Positions 37,101-49,080 of a DNA stretch of 64,000 nt are shown here, piece by piece. Origin of the DNA: Malurus cyaneus samueli (taxonomy: Eukaryota; Chordata; Aves; Passeriformes; Maluridae); the NCBI GenBank assembly GCA_009741485.1, contig CM019237.1, forward strand, positions 53,613,691 to 53,677,690. The letters run 5' to 3'. The notes beneath the pieces are model-generated. The model saw only the letters and a program-made list of their open reading frames with translations. It was not told where the DNA came from and did no database searches. The translations under genes and the position numbers were made by a program. The stretch's first letter is position 1; every line of letters begins with the position of its first letter.

Positions 37101-38699
37101 AATCTAAAAGATGAATTTCTAAATTTTGATAAAGGTAGACCTGGAATAACATCACTGGAAGGAGAAGTCTATCAAACATGGAAGAAAGGATGAAACAATC
37201 CTTACCAGCCATTTGCTTGGTTAGCTTGAGCTGACAGGTATTACTTTATTTTCAAAAAAAATTAAAAAACCCACAAGCCATGCAGTGGGAAAACATGAGT
37301 GGCATATTTGGGATCTGCCAAATAGAATATAGCTGGAAAAAAATTTGGTCCTAAGTCCCAAAGTATAGCAGATCTGTGCCCTGATTAGCTTACATTCATC
37401 CAAACCTCCTTCTGTGCCCTGTGCTTAGATTAGGTTGCGCACACAACCTATTTTCTATTTATGCAACATCTGCTCTGCTTTGAGATTGTGAGCAAGAACA
37501 TTTCCAGGCTCCAAAGCAGGATGAGATTACAGACTGGCAAACTGAGCTGGATAAAACAAGGCCAGAGCCACAAAGATTTAGGTTCAACTCAGATTATTTA
37601 AGATTCCAAAAATGTCTCAATTTTGCTTTAACATAAGTGATTTCCCACATTTATACCTTCTTCCAGTTTTGAGAAGGAAGAGAAACAGAGTGCTTAATTA
37701 GTAGAAGTTCATCTAGTGCTGTTCCCTCACATGACCAGAGTGACAAATCTTGTGGATATCATGTGTAGTGCCATAATTAAGCCTTCAGCCCTGATTATTC
37801 AGAGCTTGGAGAGTCATCTAATCCCTGTCGTCCAGACATGGTGATGTTCTCCCACCACTGGAATGAAGAGGGGTGCACAGGAGGAAAGGAGATGTCCAAG
37901 CACAGACAGCGCCAGTATGAAAAATGCTCATCTTGTGGGAACATTGCTGGGACTGACAGGGGGAAAAAGGTGCAGTGCTCTGAAACAGGGGGAGATGGCA
38001 GGGATGAGACAGGATCCCCCTGGAGACAACCAGTTCAAAATAAGAAGGAGGATGCTTTTTTCTTAAGGAGCAACCTGAAAAATTTCTGGTAATATCTGCA
38101 GTAAAATTATCAGTGATTTCTGTGAAAATCATCTCTGTGGGCAGTGAGGCCAGGATTTGGTCTGCAGCAGCAACAGCCACTATGCATGGAAAATCTGTTA
38201 AATTTGTTTTAATAGTAACAGGCAGAAGGTTAAACATCTGACCAAGGCGACAACCTCAGGCTGACTGACAGGACCACAGAGCTGCTCTTACCTTCCTGCT
38301 GAACTTGGCTTCCCTGATTACATCTCCCTGGCAAAGTGAACAGAGATGCTGCTGCTGTTGCTGCTACTGAACTGGAGTTCAACAGCCCCACTGATACTCT
38401 GGGAGCCCATAAGCTCACAAAATCCCCACCCCAGCTCAAATTCCCAAGCTGGCCAGAAAGATAGCAGACAGTTTGGTTATCCAAATACTTTCAGCTGAGT
38501 TGAGTGGAATAATAGTTCACTGGCAGCCTTTAAATAAATAAATAAATACATAGATAAATCCCTCTTTACTTGGCCATGATTAAGGGCTTCTTCCTCCCTT
38601 GGAGGAGGCTGAAAGACAAGGAATGCCATTCAGCTAGTAGGAACTGGCTGCATCAAAAAGCAGCCAGGATTTCTCCCTCTCCCCATTACAATAGACTTG
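34197..38699. other. Unique noncoding stretch, no gene seen
   Basis: No supported gene, exon or transposon. A (TAAA)n run lies at 38530-38548. A 7-base inverted repeat TAGGTTG...CAACCTA with a 6-base loop lies at 37431-37450. Frames at 37818-38237 (minus) and 37838-38092 (plus) overlap and are unrecognisable. Confidence 0.65.
38530..38548. repeat. (AAAT)n microsatellite
   Basis: Between four and five tandem AAAT units, then degenerate copies. Confidence 0.85.
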
Positions 38700-39800
38700 A
38701 AAACAAAAGACAGATTATTAGGTTTAAGTATGTAGCCCATTCTCCACATACCCTTTCCTCCCTCCTCCCACCCCTTCTTCGGCACATCTGGTAACCATGT
38801 GTGGCAAGTGCTAATGAAGACTTTCCTGAGTGAGCCACAATTAGTTCCGACTGCTGTTCGCCTCTCTCCGGCTGTACTGAGGATAAATACCAAAACAAAA
38901 CAAATATCTTCTCTTCATTGTTCCTGAAACCTCCTCTTGCCCCTGGGATTCCCCTTCCTCATTTGCTGCTGAAATTAAAACAAAAAAATAGTGTAAGCAA
39001 ATACTTTGAGGTGGTCTTCTGCCTCATTTTATTCATTTTGATTGAACACGACAGGCAGGCAACAGTGTTTCTATGATCCTGTCTACAATAGAGAATTGTT
39101 AAACAGATGTCCATTTTTTTTTTCCTCCTAGCCTGGCAGTATTATACACATAGCAGTTTTATCTGCTTGAGCAGATCAAATTTGTGTGTGAGTGTGTGCG
39201 TTGCCATTTGGAGTGATTAGAATAAGCCGCACAGAGGCAAGATGTATTGTGCACAATTAAGCCCATCTCCAGACCGCACATTTTTGTTTATTCTTGGTCT
39301 CCTCTCCTTTCCCCAATCAAGCTACTAATAGAGTTGTTTCAAGTTTCAACAAGACCACATTAACTGCTGGTCTCCACATAAAACAGAATGCCAAACCCCA
39401 GCCTCTCCCCAAGATCTAAGCAGCAGCCTCCCTGTCCTCCTTTACATTTCTCTCTGAAACTGCCACGGCCCTCACCTTCCAAATTCCTAATTATTCCCCC
39501 CAGCAGACAACTCAGTGCAATGTGAAATTTCACAGTGTGAGACTTTATATATTCTTTGTCATTTTTCTCAGCTGCGTCATGCAACATGATTGCCACTGAC
39601 CAACCCCTACTTGAAAGTACGCTCCCTCTAAACAAACAATCCGGATAATTGCTGTGGAAGTGATGATATCTGCATATATCATATTTCAATTATACCTTAT
39701 TCACTCAAAAAATGGCTATGACCCTCCCACGCCTTTTGAACAGTGCTGTATATTGAAATGCAAAAAAACCTAACTTCTAAAAGCAGAACAAAAGCAAAAC
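38700..39800. promoter_or_regulatory. Candidate conserved noncoding block A
   Basis: About a kilobase without transposon likeness or a credible frame and with mixed AT and CpG-bearing words. Visible features are CACAATTAG near 38837-38845, GATTAG and CACAATTAAG around 39217 and 39253, a forkhead-type TGTTTATT near 39285-39292, and the 14-base palindrome TGTGAAATTTCACA at 39521-39534. Words such as GTAACCATGTGTGGCAAG and AAGCCGCACAGAGGC have the texture of constrained sequence. The call is a judgement on composition and motif density; no conservation was measured, and the boundaries are approximate. Confidence 0.35.
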
Positions 39801-39949
39801 TGATGCTTAAAAAGGAGTTATTCTCTTAAAATACACATATTTCTAGTTGCCAAATGATTTCTCAGAGAAGATGATAGGCTGGAGTAATGCAGGGAGGGGG
39901 GAACAAAAGGGGTTTTAATCATGGTTTGGATTAAAGAGTTGTATAACAA

Positions 39950-40480
39950 TTGCTCTCCTTCCAGGCACATATACTGTACAAGCTCACTGTAAATGATCAG
40001 CATTTAAAGAAACAAAGTGCGCCGTGACGCATTTAACATAAAGGCAGCTGCATATACATTAACACTTGATTAATCCAAAGACACCGGTTATCTTTCTCCC
40101 TCATGATACCAGCAAACAGCACTTACGCACACAAGACTGACAGCCAAAGCCAGGCTTTTCCCTTACCCCAATTTGAAGTACATAAAACCCACTGTGGGGA
40201 AAAGAAAAATGAAAAAGCACAAGACTCTTCCTAATTTGAGGGCCTCTTTTCAGACAAAAAAATATTGTTTCATCTCCACATAGTCTTGGTTTCCTCTGCA
40301 GCAAGCAGGGAGTAGAGCAAAGCTGTGGCAGTCCCACCAATATTATTCTATAAAACATAAATTTTACACTTTGATAAAAGGCTAATTTTACTGGTAATGA
40401 ATACCAGTAATAACTTAATGAGTCACTGCAGTACACACTTTAAGGAGGAGCTGGTGCTAATGCGTGAATAATTATTGACA
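39950..40480. promoter_or_regulatory. Candidate conserved noncoding block B
   Basis: Unique sequence with several CpG-containing words (GTGCGCCGTGACGC at 40017-40030), an E-box CAGCTG at 40045-40050, the palindromic homeodomain site GATTAATC at 40068-40075 overlapping TAATCC, and a grainyhead-like ACCGGTT at about 40083-40089 next to TTATCT (GATA-type on the minus strand). A minus-strand frame of about 111 codons across it is unrecognisable. Regulatory function is inferred from this clustering. Confidence 0.4.
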
Positions 40481-41290
40481 CAATTAAATGCCCAACACTG
40501 GGCCTGTTAAACTGCTTCTGGCACGTGAGGACTCCTTAATGGCTCCATGGCATTATACAATGACCCTAAAAGGTTTTAAAGTGCAGGGAGCTCCCCTTTG
40601 TTACTGCAAGGGATCCTCGGATCTCCAATCCATTCCCCCGCCAGATAACGCTGAATTGGCAAGATTTACATCCTGTGTGGGGTTTTGCCTGTTGCTAGGC
40701 TGAATAATTACCTATTTACCGATTCTGTAAACAGTAAGCTCACCCTTTGACCTGCCCTGGGAGACACTCTCTGGTCCACACCACTGCCAGGGGCTTGCTC
40801 CTGCCTAACCATCACTCTGTGAGCCATGGCTACTGCCAGAAACCCACTGCTCTCTTCCCACTGATGGCTCCAAAGCACCAGCAACACACCAGCCACTGAA
40901 TCCTCATTGTGGGAGGGATTAATCTCCAACTCCCCTACAAAAGCTTTCTTGAAACTGGAAAAGAGTATTCAGCACCGAAAAATCAGAGTGAAACACCTCC
41001 AAGCTACTTGGGCGGCCCCACCATACATGTACTCCCGCCCGAAGACACTCGAGCCCCCTCATCCCCGCTGCACACACTCTGCTTCCCTCTTTTACGTGTA
41101 CCAACGTGCAGAGGTCCCAAATCTCTGGCCCCACTGTGCATACCACGCTTATCTCTGGCAAGTCCAGCAGAATCGCTGGAGATATCTGCAGGTTTCCAGC
41201 AGAGTTATTTGCAAGGCAACATTATCATCGGGAAAGCCATAAAAAAGTCACCTCTGGCAAATAACTCTTGACCATGTTTCACAAGAAGGG
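40481..41290. promoter_or_regulatory. Candidate conserved noncoding block C
   Basis: A moderately GC-rich unique block containing words such as CTGGCACGTGAGGACTC, CAGATAACGCTGAATTGG and CCTATTTACCGATTCTGTAAA, with a CpG-richer patch at 41020-41075 (GGGCGGCCCC, CCGCCCGAAG, ACTCGAGCC). Two overlapping + frames of 111-120 codons at 40907-41271 and a minus frame in the same place all lack domains and disagree on frame, so I do not call a gene. A short exon of an unannotated transcript cannot be excluded. Confidence 0.35.
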
Positions 41291-43369
41291 CGCTCGTGTC
41301 CTCTGAATGGATGCGGCTGTCTCTAAGTCAGGATGTCCTGCCAAGACGCCTCATCAGTGAGCTGGAGCAAGACATGCACTCACACTAAAACTGACCTTTT
41401 TTTCTGAGATCCTGAACTCCCTCTGACCTTCCCCAAGCTATTCCAGCATGCATGTTGGTCCATGAGTTAGACGGACAAGCAGACAGACAGGATGGAGTAT
41501 TTCCTGCTAAAATCTGCACAGCCTGAGAACTGCCCCTACAGAGCTATCACTGAGGTGTCCCCAGCCCAGGGTGAATGAAATGGCTTTGTGCTTTCTCACC
41601 TGCAAAACGCAAACACAGGTGCCTCCATCTTTGCATGGTGCTGTAGGCATGCATTCATTTTGAAAACATGCATTGAACTGGACACAACAAAAAAAGAACA
41701 GGAAAACAGGACTGACCTGAAAAATATATCTAATTCATTAGGAGCTGCCAAACACAGCCTAGTACTTCTCACGGAAGAGAAGGCTTGGAAGGGAGATACC
41801 ACTTCCAAAACTACATGGCTTCATTAATTTCCTTTAATTAGGTAATGGTAGATCATAAATTCCAGTCCTTGTTCCTGACAGACACCACAGGCCAACACCC
41901 AGCTTACCTGGGGCAAAGCTACTGGTTGCCCATGTCCCACATGACGACACATTCGCACAGATGCAGTTCTACCAGACCTTCCACAACTCAAGGCTTTTTC
42001 TGAAACACCAGGAGTAAGCATAAGCTGGAAAGAAGATTGGCATCATGCATAATGAAGTTATGAAACTACAAGAAAGAAATAGCATGTACTGGGGGCCACG
42101 GGAGGATAAGGAGGATTTTGTAACAGCTCAGCAATTTGTGCACCCATCCTGAGAGGAGCATTCCCCTCACCACTCTTTCAGGCAGGTCCTGTGCCTTATT
42201 GGGGGGCAGCTAATGGGGCAAGAAACCTCCCTGTTCCTCTCCACTCAGGAGTCAGGCAGCTAAAAATAACAACACCTGGGTGTTATAGATACCAAACTGC
42301 TATCAAGGATTTTGTGTCCATTTAGCTATTGCTCATGAAGGCAGTGAGAGAAGCGTGTTCAGGACATGGTGAGGAGAAGGTCACAAGTTCTCTTCCCACA
42401 AGAGTGACTCTATAGGGTATGCTGACAGTGGAAAACACCTGCAAGAGTATTTCTGCTTGTCTAGGGAAAGAAAAATAAAGCTCATGAGCTATTTGAGGAA
42501 AAATTCTTGTGGGCTTTTTGTTGCTTTTTGGGCTTTTTTGCTTGGTTGGTTTTTTTGGTTGGTTGGGTTTTGGGGGGATTTTTTTTGTTTTTTAAATGTC
42601 ATTTTTTGGAGGGGGTGGTATGGGTCAAAGACAAAAAGTTGCTGGATGGAAAATCCATTGTGGGCTTTGTCACATGGAAATCAATGAGCTGCCAGTGAGA
42701 GTTTCACTCGTAGCTGTATCATGCCAGCTCAGTGGCACCAGATTCCATAAATGGCTACTGACCTCTTGCCCCAGCTTGCAGGAGAAGACAGCTGTTCTAA
42801 CAAGAGCAGTCCTGCAGAGCAAGGCAGGACTCGTGTGGTTGCACTGCAGCAGCATTTCACCGCTGAAGGTCCAGGGTTGTCGACACCCAGCCCTAGAAAA
42901 TCCAAGGCTGCCCTTTCTTCTCTGTAATAAACCAAATGTGCAACAAAATATTGCCACATCCCATGAGTATATTGACACAATTGGGACTTCAACCCCAATT
43001 TTGCTTTGTGTTTTTCAAATGGCTTTGTTTGTCTTAAGATAAAGCACACGTCCTGGCCAGATACGGGGGCCAGCCACGTCGGGGAACAGAGTAAGTGCAT
43101 GCACTGGGCACTGGGTCACCTGAGGACGGGACCCCTCCTGAGGTGCTGACCTGTGGCAGGAGCCAGAGAACCCTGAGACATTTGCAGAATCAGTCCCCTT
43201 AAAAAAAGAAAGAAATGATGAATTTTTTATGACTTGCAGTGCAAAACGTATGTTTTGAAGTCAGCTGGTGTGAAAACTGCAGGGAAAAGGAATCAAACTT
43301 TAGGCTCTTGGTCATAGGTTTTTATAACATGGAAAAGAAAAAAAAACAGACATTGTGTTTGCATTCTAT
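41291..43369. other. Unique noncoding stretch with a T/G-rich tract
   Basis: No supported gene. A T/G low-complexity tract lies at 42508-42620. Frames of 123-148 codons on both strands at 42596-43100 overlap each other and one begins inside that tract; none has a recognisable domain. Confidence 0.6.
42508..42620. repeat. T/G-rich low-complexity tract
   Basis: About 110 bases made almost wholly of T and G, with GGTTGGTTTTTTTGGTTGG-type wording and G-runs toward the right end. It resembles the tract at 29277-29393 in composition but not in order. Confidence 0.8.
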
Positions 43370-43650
43370 TTCTGGGCCTTTTAAGCTGTAACAGCATGAG
43401 TGGTATTTGCATCAGGAGTTACCATATATCATTGCAAGCAACATATGCATAGATGGAAAAAAGATGACGGCAGCAGCAGGTTCAGTGAAATCTCAGGATC
43501 TCTCTGTGATAGGGACCTGCTAAAGGTTTGGTTTTATTTAGCGTAGCTTAAAATGTCATTGGCATATGTGTTTCTCAATTAACACCGATTTAATACACTC
43601 CAGAAGTGTTCTATTCTGAGAGCAGGCTTCAGAGTTTACAAAGGATCTAA
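43370..43650. promoter_or_regulatory. Weak candidate noncoding element
   Basis: A unique block with an octamer ATTTGCAT at 43405-43412, an ATATGCAT word near 43443-43450, TTTATTTAGCG and a CAATTAACACCGATTTAATAC segment around 43577-43596. The texture is similar to, but less marked than, the blocks at 24-28 and 39-41 kb. I consider this a low-confidence regulatory candidate. Confidence 0.25.
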
Positions 43651-46495
43651 CCTGACATTTTAGCACAGGATATCCAGTCCCATTTACAATCAGGAAAGCA
43701 CATTATGAAGGCTAGATTTTTTTCTTCCACATTGTGTAATGATGCCTCTAATGATAAATACAAAAGTCAGAAAATCCTAGCAAACGGTGCTGTGCTATGG
43801 AAATTATGAGTCCCTCCAACCTCTGTGAGTCACCCATATCCCCCAGATGAAATGATGCCTTGCAGCAAATGCAGAGTTTCAGCAAGGGCATGGTTGATTT
43901 TCTTTCTCAGTACCTTAACCACCCGCTGTACATTTCTCTCAATTGATAAACTGCAAACTCACCGATGGAATAAGTGACAAATATATTTAAAAAACACAAA
44001 AGCAGACCCCAAATTCAATAAGAAGTAGTCAATAATCCTGAAAACCCTGGGCTTTCTGACAAAAAATTTGAGGAGAGAAAGACTCACTGATGATGGCTTC
44101 CTAAATGACAAATACAGATGTCCACAGAATCCCAGAAACCAACCACTGAAAGGCTAAGGATTATTTATTAAACGAAAGGATGAATAAAGAATAGGCAAGT
44201 ATAGTTTCATATGAACTTTACACAGACTATATGAATATCTATAGTCTATTTAAAAAGTGTACCTGGCATTATTAATATTGATTTTGGAATATACAATTCA
44301 TTAGATGCAATGAGCCAAATTCATCCCTGACAAAACCAGTAACTTCAGAGAAGCTGCATGAGACAGAAATACCTTCTTTCACGTCTAGTTAAATGTTTTT
44401 TTCTGAAATCAGTAACAACAGAAACACTGGGAGAAAAAAAAAAAAATATTGGGGAAAAAAGGTTAAAATCAGGCATTTCAAAGTTAGTAAATACCAATTT
44501 TCAACTTGCCCATTAATTCTGTCCTGTTGCGTGTCCATCGTCTGCACCAAAGAGGGAAAACCAGTCCAGGTTTTTGCAGTTCAAAAGTGTATCACAGGGC
44601 ATTCACACAAGAGGGCAGAAGTGTGATTGGAGGGATAACCTGAATTTGGCCTTAATTGTCAATGTTTGGCTTTGCAATTTGCATGAACTTTCCTCCTCTT
44701 CTAAAGGGAGGGGGGAAAAAAAGATAAAAACTAAATATATTACATACGACTGCTGAAGCTTTCCAAATCACACATCCCTGGCAATGTTTAACCGCTGCAC
44801 AGAAATCTACTTTTTGAGCTTCAGGGTATGAACTGGAGAAAACAAGGTCTCAAGCCAGTAGACCTCACCAGTTTTTCCCGTTTCCCAGCTAGATTGCTGG
44901 GGAAGCTCCAGCTGATGGCAGCCTAGGGAGGGAGGAAAGGGAAAGTGGATGTGCAGGGAGGAGAGTGGGAGAGGAGGTGCTCACCATCCTGCTCCAGCTG
45001 CTCTGGCAGGTCCATGGATGTCTAGTTCAGCACATGCTGCAGAAGTGGAGGTGGTTTGGTCCCAACTGAGCTCAGCTCCTCTGACATCCCTGTGTGGCAG
45101 CTGCTGTGACCCTGACTCACTGCCTAGACAATGACCATGAAACAGAGACTTCCACAGGATTGTGTCATCACCAGGTTTGGACGGAACCTCACGGCATGAC
45201 AAAATTCTACTTCTAAAACTTGGAATTGTTTCAATAATAAATTTTAAAACAAGCCCAAGACAGAGCAAACATTAAAGGTTTTTTGTCCAACAGGAACATT
45301 TAAAAGTAAATGAAGCAATGTAAAGGCATCAGACTGGTACTGTCTCTTGCAATAAATAATTTGGAATAATCTTCCTTTGTAACAACATTCTCACCTACAC
45401 ACTGTCTAGAGCATGTGTGTTTGTATATAGCCATATATATATAAACACATCCTTGAATACATACAGTTGGAAAGACTTCATCCTGAGCATGACTTGCCAG
45501 GAAATCTGGAGAATTCTGATATATGATGAGTTAAAATATTAACAGATGTGCACATTCAAAGTGAGAATTTAGTCCTGAATTTAATCAGGAACACACATTG
45601 AACTCTGCTAGAGAGAACTCAGAAATTTAATATCATTATCCAAGATGTTATTAGTTAAATCAGAGGAAATCTTGTGCTTCATATTCTTCAATTCCTGGTT
45701 CCAGTGCAATCCCAGAGTAGCTCATGTTATTTTGGTCCTTTGAAAACTTAACTCAAAAGACAGCAGTCCCTCACCAGGCACCCCAGAGGGAATTCACATC
45801 ACCTAATCCCCACTGAGGGATCTAACTGCTCATGGAGTCAAGGGAAGTTCCTAGCATGGCTGCTCTGAAGCCCCCTTGGATGAACCTACCTATCTCTATT
45901 GATTACACAGATGGCTGTAGCTGCTAATTTAGGTACCTAATTTAGATAAGGCTCCATGGTGTGTTAATTTCATCCTCAAACCTTGCTGTAGCACACATAT
46001 ATACATTCTAGTCACCACAAGCTAACTCAATCCCAAACGAGTGGGATCTGAGCTAAATGCAGGTTTTTTGCTAAAAATAAACCCACATGCAGATCTAGAT
46101 GCCCTTGAGCTCCAAGAAGCAAAAATCTTATTCTAGGTGGAAGTTTTTCTGACCTAGCTATAGCTTTGGCTAGAAATTTGGATTATTTATAGCTTTATAA
46201 GCAATAAAAGATCCTGTCAAAAAGGGTTCTGATTTTTTTCCAACTATATGGTAATTTTTCTACCCCTTTTTCCTAGCCTTCAGTTATCACTATGGAAGCA
46301 TTTTTATGTTATACTTCATAAGCAGAAGAAAACTTACAGAAGCACAGATACCTTGCCTGGATTCTGCATATCACTCCCCATTAAAGTGTTACCTCCCTTC
46401 CTTTTCCTCTCCCAGCTTACACCACATAGCAGTGAGAAATGAGCAAAGTGCTGTTAAAGCTGAAAAGAAAATCCTACTTACACAATTGAATTGGG
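43651..46495. other. Unique noncoding stretch, no gene seen
   Basis: No gene or mobile element that I can support. An imperfect inverted repeat in GT/AT-rich sequence lies at about 45413-45450 (GTGTTTGTATATA against TATATATAAACAC). Another octamer ATTTGCAT lies at 44677-44684. Confidence 0.65.
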
Positions 46496-47030
46496 TTCAC
46501 AAAATTATTTAGGCTGGAAAAGACCTCTGAGATCATCTACTCCGACTTTTGACTGATGATCATTTTGTCGGCTAGACCAAGGCATTCAGTGCCACATGCA
46601 GTCATTTCTTGAACACCTTCAGGGATGATGACTCCATCACCTCCCTGGGCAGCCCTTTCCAATGCTTCACAATCCTTTTGTGAAGAAGTTTTTCCTGATG
46701 GCCAACCTGAACCTCCCCTTGCACAGCTTGAGGCCATTTCCTCTTGTCCTGTTCCCTTGTTCCCTGGGAGCAGAGTCTGACCCTCTCCTGGCTGCCCCCT
46801 CCTGTCAGGGTGTTGTGGAGAGTGAGTTCTCCCTTGAGACTCCTTTTCTCAGGTTAAACACCACCAACTCACTCAGCTGCTCCTCACAGGACTTGTTCTC
46901 CAGACCCTTCCCAAACTCCATTGCACTTCTCTGGACTTCCTCCACCCCCTCAATGTCTTTCTTGTAGTGAGGCACCCAGAACTGGACAGAGGACTTGAGG
47001 TGTGGCCTCACCAGCGCCACGTACAAAGGT
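46496..47030 (-). mobile_element. CR1 LINE fragment including the end of the reverse-transcriptase frame
   Basis: A minus-strand CR1 of about 535 bases. The + strand opens with TCACAAAATTATTTAGGCTGG and AAAAGACCTCTGAGATC and ends with GTGGCCTCACCAGCGCC. Reading the minus strand from 47026, the start translates as a clear relic of the C-terminal part of the CR1 second reading frame: YVALVRPHL, then FWVPHYKKDIE and EEVQRSAMEF, the usual words in this family just before the 3' untranslated region. The frame is then lost. It belongs to the same subfamily type as the copy at 30628 and extends further 5'. Dead copy. Confidence 0.95.
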
Positions 47031-48559
47031 CCCTGGACCTGCTGACCATGTTATTTTTGACACAGTTATCACATTGAGCCAGGCAGAGTGTATGTCCTTC
47101 ATTTGTACTGGATGTAAGGCACCTTGAAGGGTTAAGAGAGAGGAGAGCTGTTGGAAATACCTGGAAACAAGGATAGCTGCAGGGTGTGCTGGTTGGTTGT
47201 GAAAATGTGTTGCTGTAACTCTGGTTCAATGTATCGCTGTTTGATACCTGCCAGACAACTCTGTGTCTGGAGTGGTGTGGGATCAGTTCAGCTTTCTGTC
47301 AGGATGCTCACTGCAGCCAGGATCAAACCTGGGCCTGCAGAGGCCACAGGACTGGTTGTGGTGGGACTGTCCTGAGCACAAGCCCTGCTGCTCCACCCTT
47401 CCCAGGCTGCCCAGGTGAGGGACAGCTCCATCTGCACCCCTGGAACTTGCTGTGAGCACAGAGACTCATCCACTACTCACTCATGCACTGTTTCTCTTCA
47501 TTTCCAGCCTAATAACTCCAGCTCCAAACAGCCCCTTCCTTTTGCATCTTTTCATGCTACCTTCTGGGGGGATTAACTTTTTTCATTTTTCTTTTGTTTT
47601 AAAATCAGATGACAGGAGCACAATATGCTCTTCTCAGGACAATATCTAACCACCTTACCAGTCTTCTCTACATCTATTTGGCATAACTTAAGAAGGGGCA
47701 CATTCTCATGGAGTGCCTGACAACTCTCCCCCTTCAGTACTGAATTCATCCAAATGTGTTTCCTGATACAAAGTGCTGCTTCTTCACTATGTTTTCAAGA
47801 TCCATTTTGAACTCTCAGCACTTAAAGCTGAGGTGCTCAAATATTATCTTTGTCCATAATAAGACTGACTGCTCTTTGCTTCTTGCTTCCTCACTGTAAA
47901 GGACTTCTTTTTTTTTCCACATTCTAAAGTAACTGCATCTTCCTAATGCCCTCCTGTGAGGAACTTTATACAAAACATTTCAGTACTTAAATAAATCATA
48001 TCCCCAGTTGTTCCCTGACCACTATTTTCCAAATCTTTCCTATGAAGGAGGAAAAAACAATCTAATCTTTGCACAGTACTTTAAAGAAGAAAGTGCTGCA
48101 TCTGTTTGAACATTCTTACACCACCTGATGTGTTGCTTTTGGTTCAGTCTTCAAAACAGATCCGGATCCAACACCAGCCCCGCTAGGAACCATCCCAAAG
48201 AGCCCTGCGAGTCACCTTAGCTTTCTGCCTTGGGATGCTCCTCAGATGAAACCACTCTCCATACTATATCTCTGCATATATCAATATCCAGAAAGAAAAT
48301 AAAATGCCCTTCAAATCCTAACTGTGTAGTTTGGCTGTGTACTACAGGAGTTTTTCCATAAATACACACATGTTCAAAACTCTCACTGGTGTGAGGAGAG
48401 ATCCTGAACCCTTTACTCATGTACTCATTAATATTCACTTCACCAGCAGTGCTGGATGAATATCTGAGCTCTTGGGATAAGGGTGTCGCAGTAGATGATT
48501 TTGAGATTTTCATGGCTATGCAAACCAGCCAGAGAGTTACTAAAACACAAGAGTAGCAA
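47031..48559. other. Unique noncoding stretch, no gene seen
   Basis: The part next to the CR1 (about 47150-47480) is moderately GC-rich and contains GGATCAAACCTGG near 47321-47333, which faintly recalls a tRNA B-box, but no A-box or tRNA fold is present. I see no gene or identifiable repeat in the rest. Confidence 0.6.
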
Positions 48560-49080
48560 CAACTTCTAATCAGCGGGTCTCCTCTGCCTGGAAAAGAGCT
48601 GGGTGAAAAAGCAAGCCAGAGACAGATCAGCCCTCTCTAATTTACAACACAAAGCATCAATTAAATAAATTAATCGAGGGACAATTAATATCTTGTACAG
48701 TAGCAGGAAATTCAGGCCCCACTTGTGAGGCACATGGCCTGTGTTTGAAAGCTGGCTAGACCCCACGTCGTGAGGTTTTTATTGCCGAGGAGCTGGTGCT
48801 ACTTCTCTTTCATCCAACGCCTTGGCTTTTTGTTTTCTGTTTTTAAGCGAGGGCTTGTGGTTGTTTCTAACCCATATGTCTCTAGTTTTGAGCCGCGTGG
48901 TTTGCCCCCTCTGTCTCTCATCATTGCTTTTGGCCCAGTTTCTTGACAGGAAATGCGAGATTTATTTTGTCTGGCCTGAACTACATTGTTCCTTCCTGAC
49001 TACTGGTGTTACTTCACTCCAAATAACACGGCTTTGTGCTTATTGCCTGCACAAGGTCAGAGCCTGAGGGGAACAGGCGC
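48560..49080. promoter_or_regulatory. Candidate conserved noncoding block D
   Basis: A unique block with three homeodomain-type sites within 35 bases: TCAATTAA at 48657-48664, ATTAATCGA at 48669-48677 and CAATTAAT at 48682-48689. To the right it keeps CpG-bearing words in a T-rich setting (CCCCACGTCGTGAGG near 48761-48775, TAAGCGAGGGC, GAGCCGCGTGG), which is unusual for unconstrained bird DNA. The minus-strand and plus-strand frames here (66 and 81 codons) are not recognisable. Called on motif clustering and composition only. Confidence 0.42.

Noticed and set aside
39521..39534. 14-base perfect palindrome TGTGAAATTTCACA
   Set aside because: About four palindromes of this length are expected by chance in the window; kept only as a note inside block A.
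40907..41271. Pair of plus-strand frames of 111-120 codons in a GC-richer block
   Set aside because: The frames disagree with each other and with an opposite-strand frame; no domain seen. Treated as a noncoding candidate.
42596..43100. Overlapping frames of 123-148 codons on both strands
   Set aside because: Mutually overlapping, one starts in a T/G tract, and none resembles a known protein.
44118..44145. CACAGAATCCCAGAAACC resembling a CR1 3' end
   Set aside because: The following sequence does not continue into the CR1 GTTGGAAAAGACC box; likeness too short.
45413..45450. Hairpin-like inverted repeat in GT/AT sequence
   Set aside because: Explained by microsatellite-like TG/TA composition; no microRNA-like stem with flanking structure.
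47321..47333. tRNA B-box-like GGATCAAACCTGG
   Set aside because: No A-box, no tRNA fold and no SINE tail nearby.
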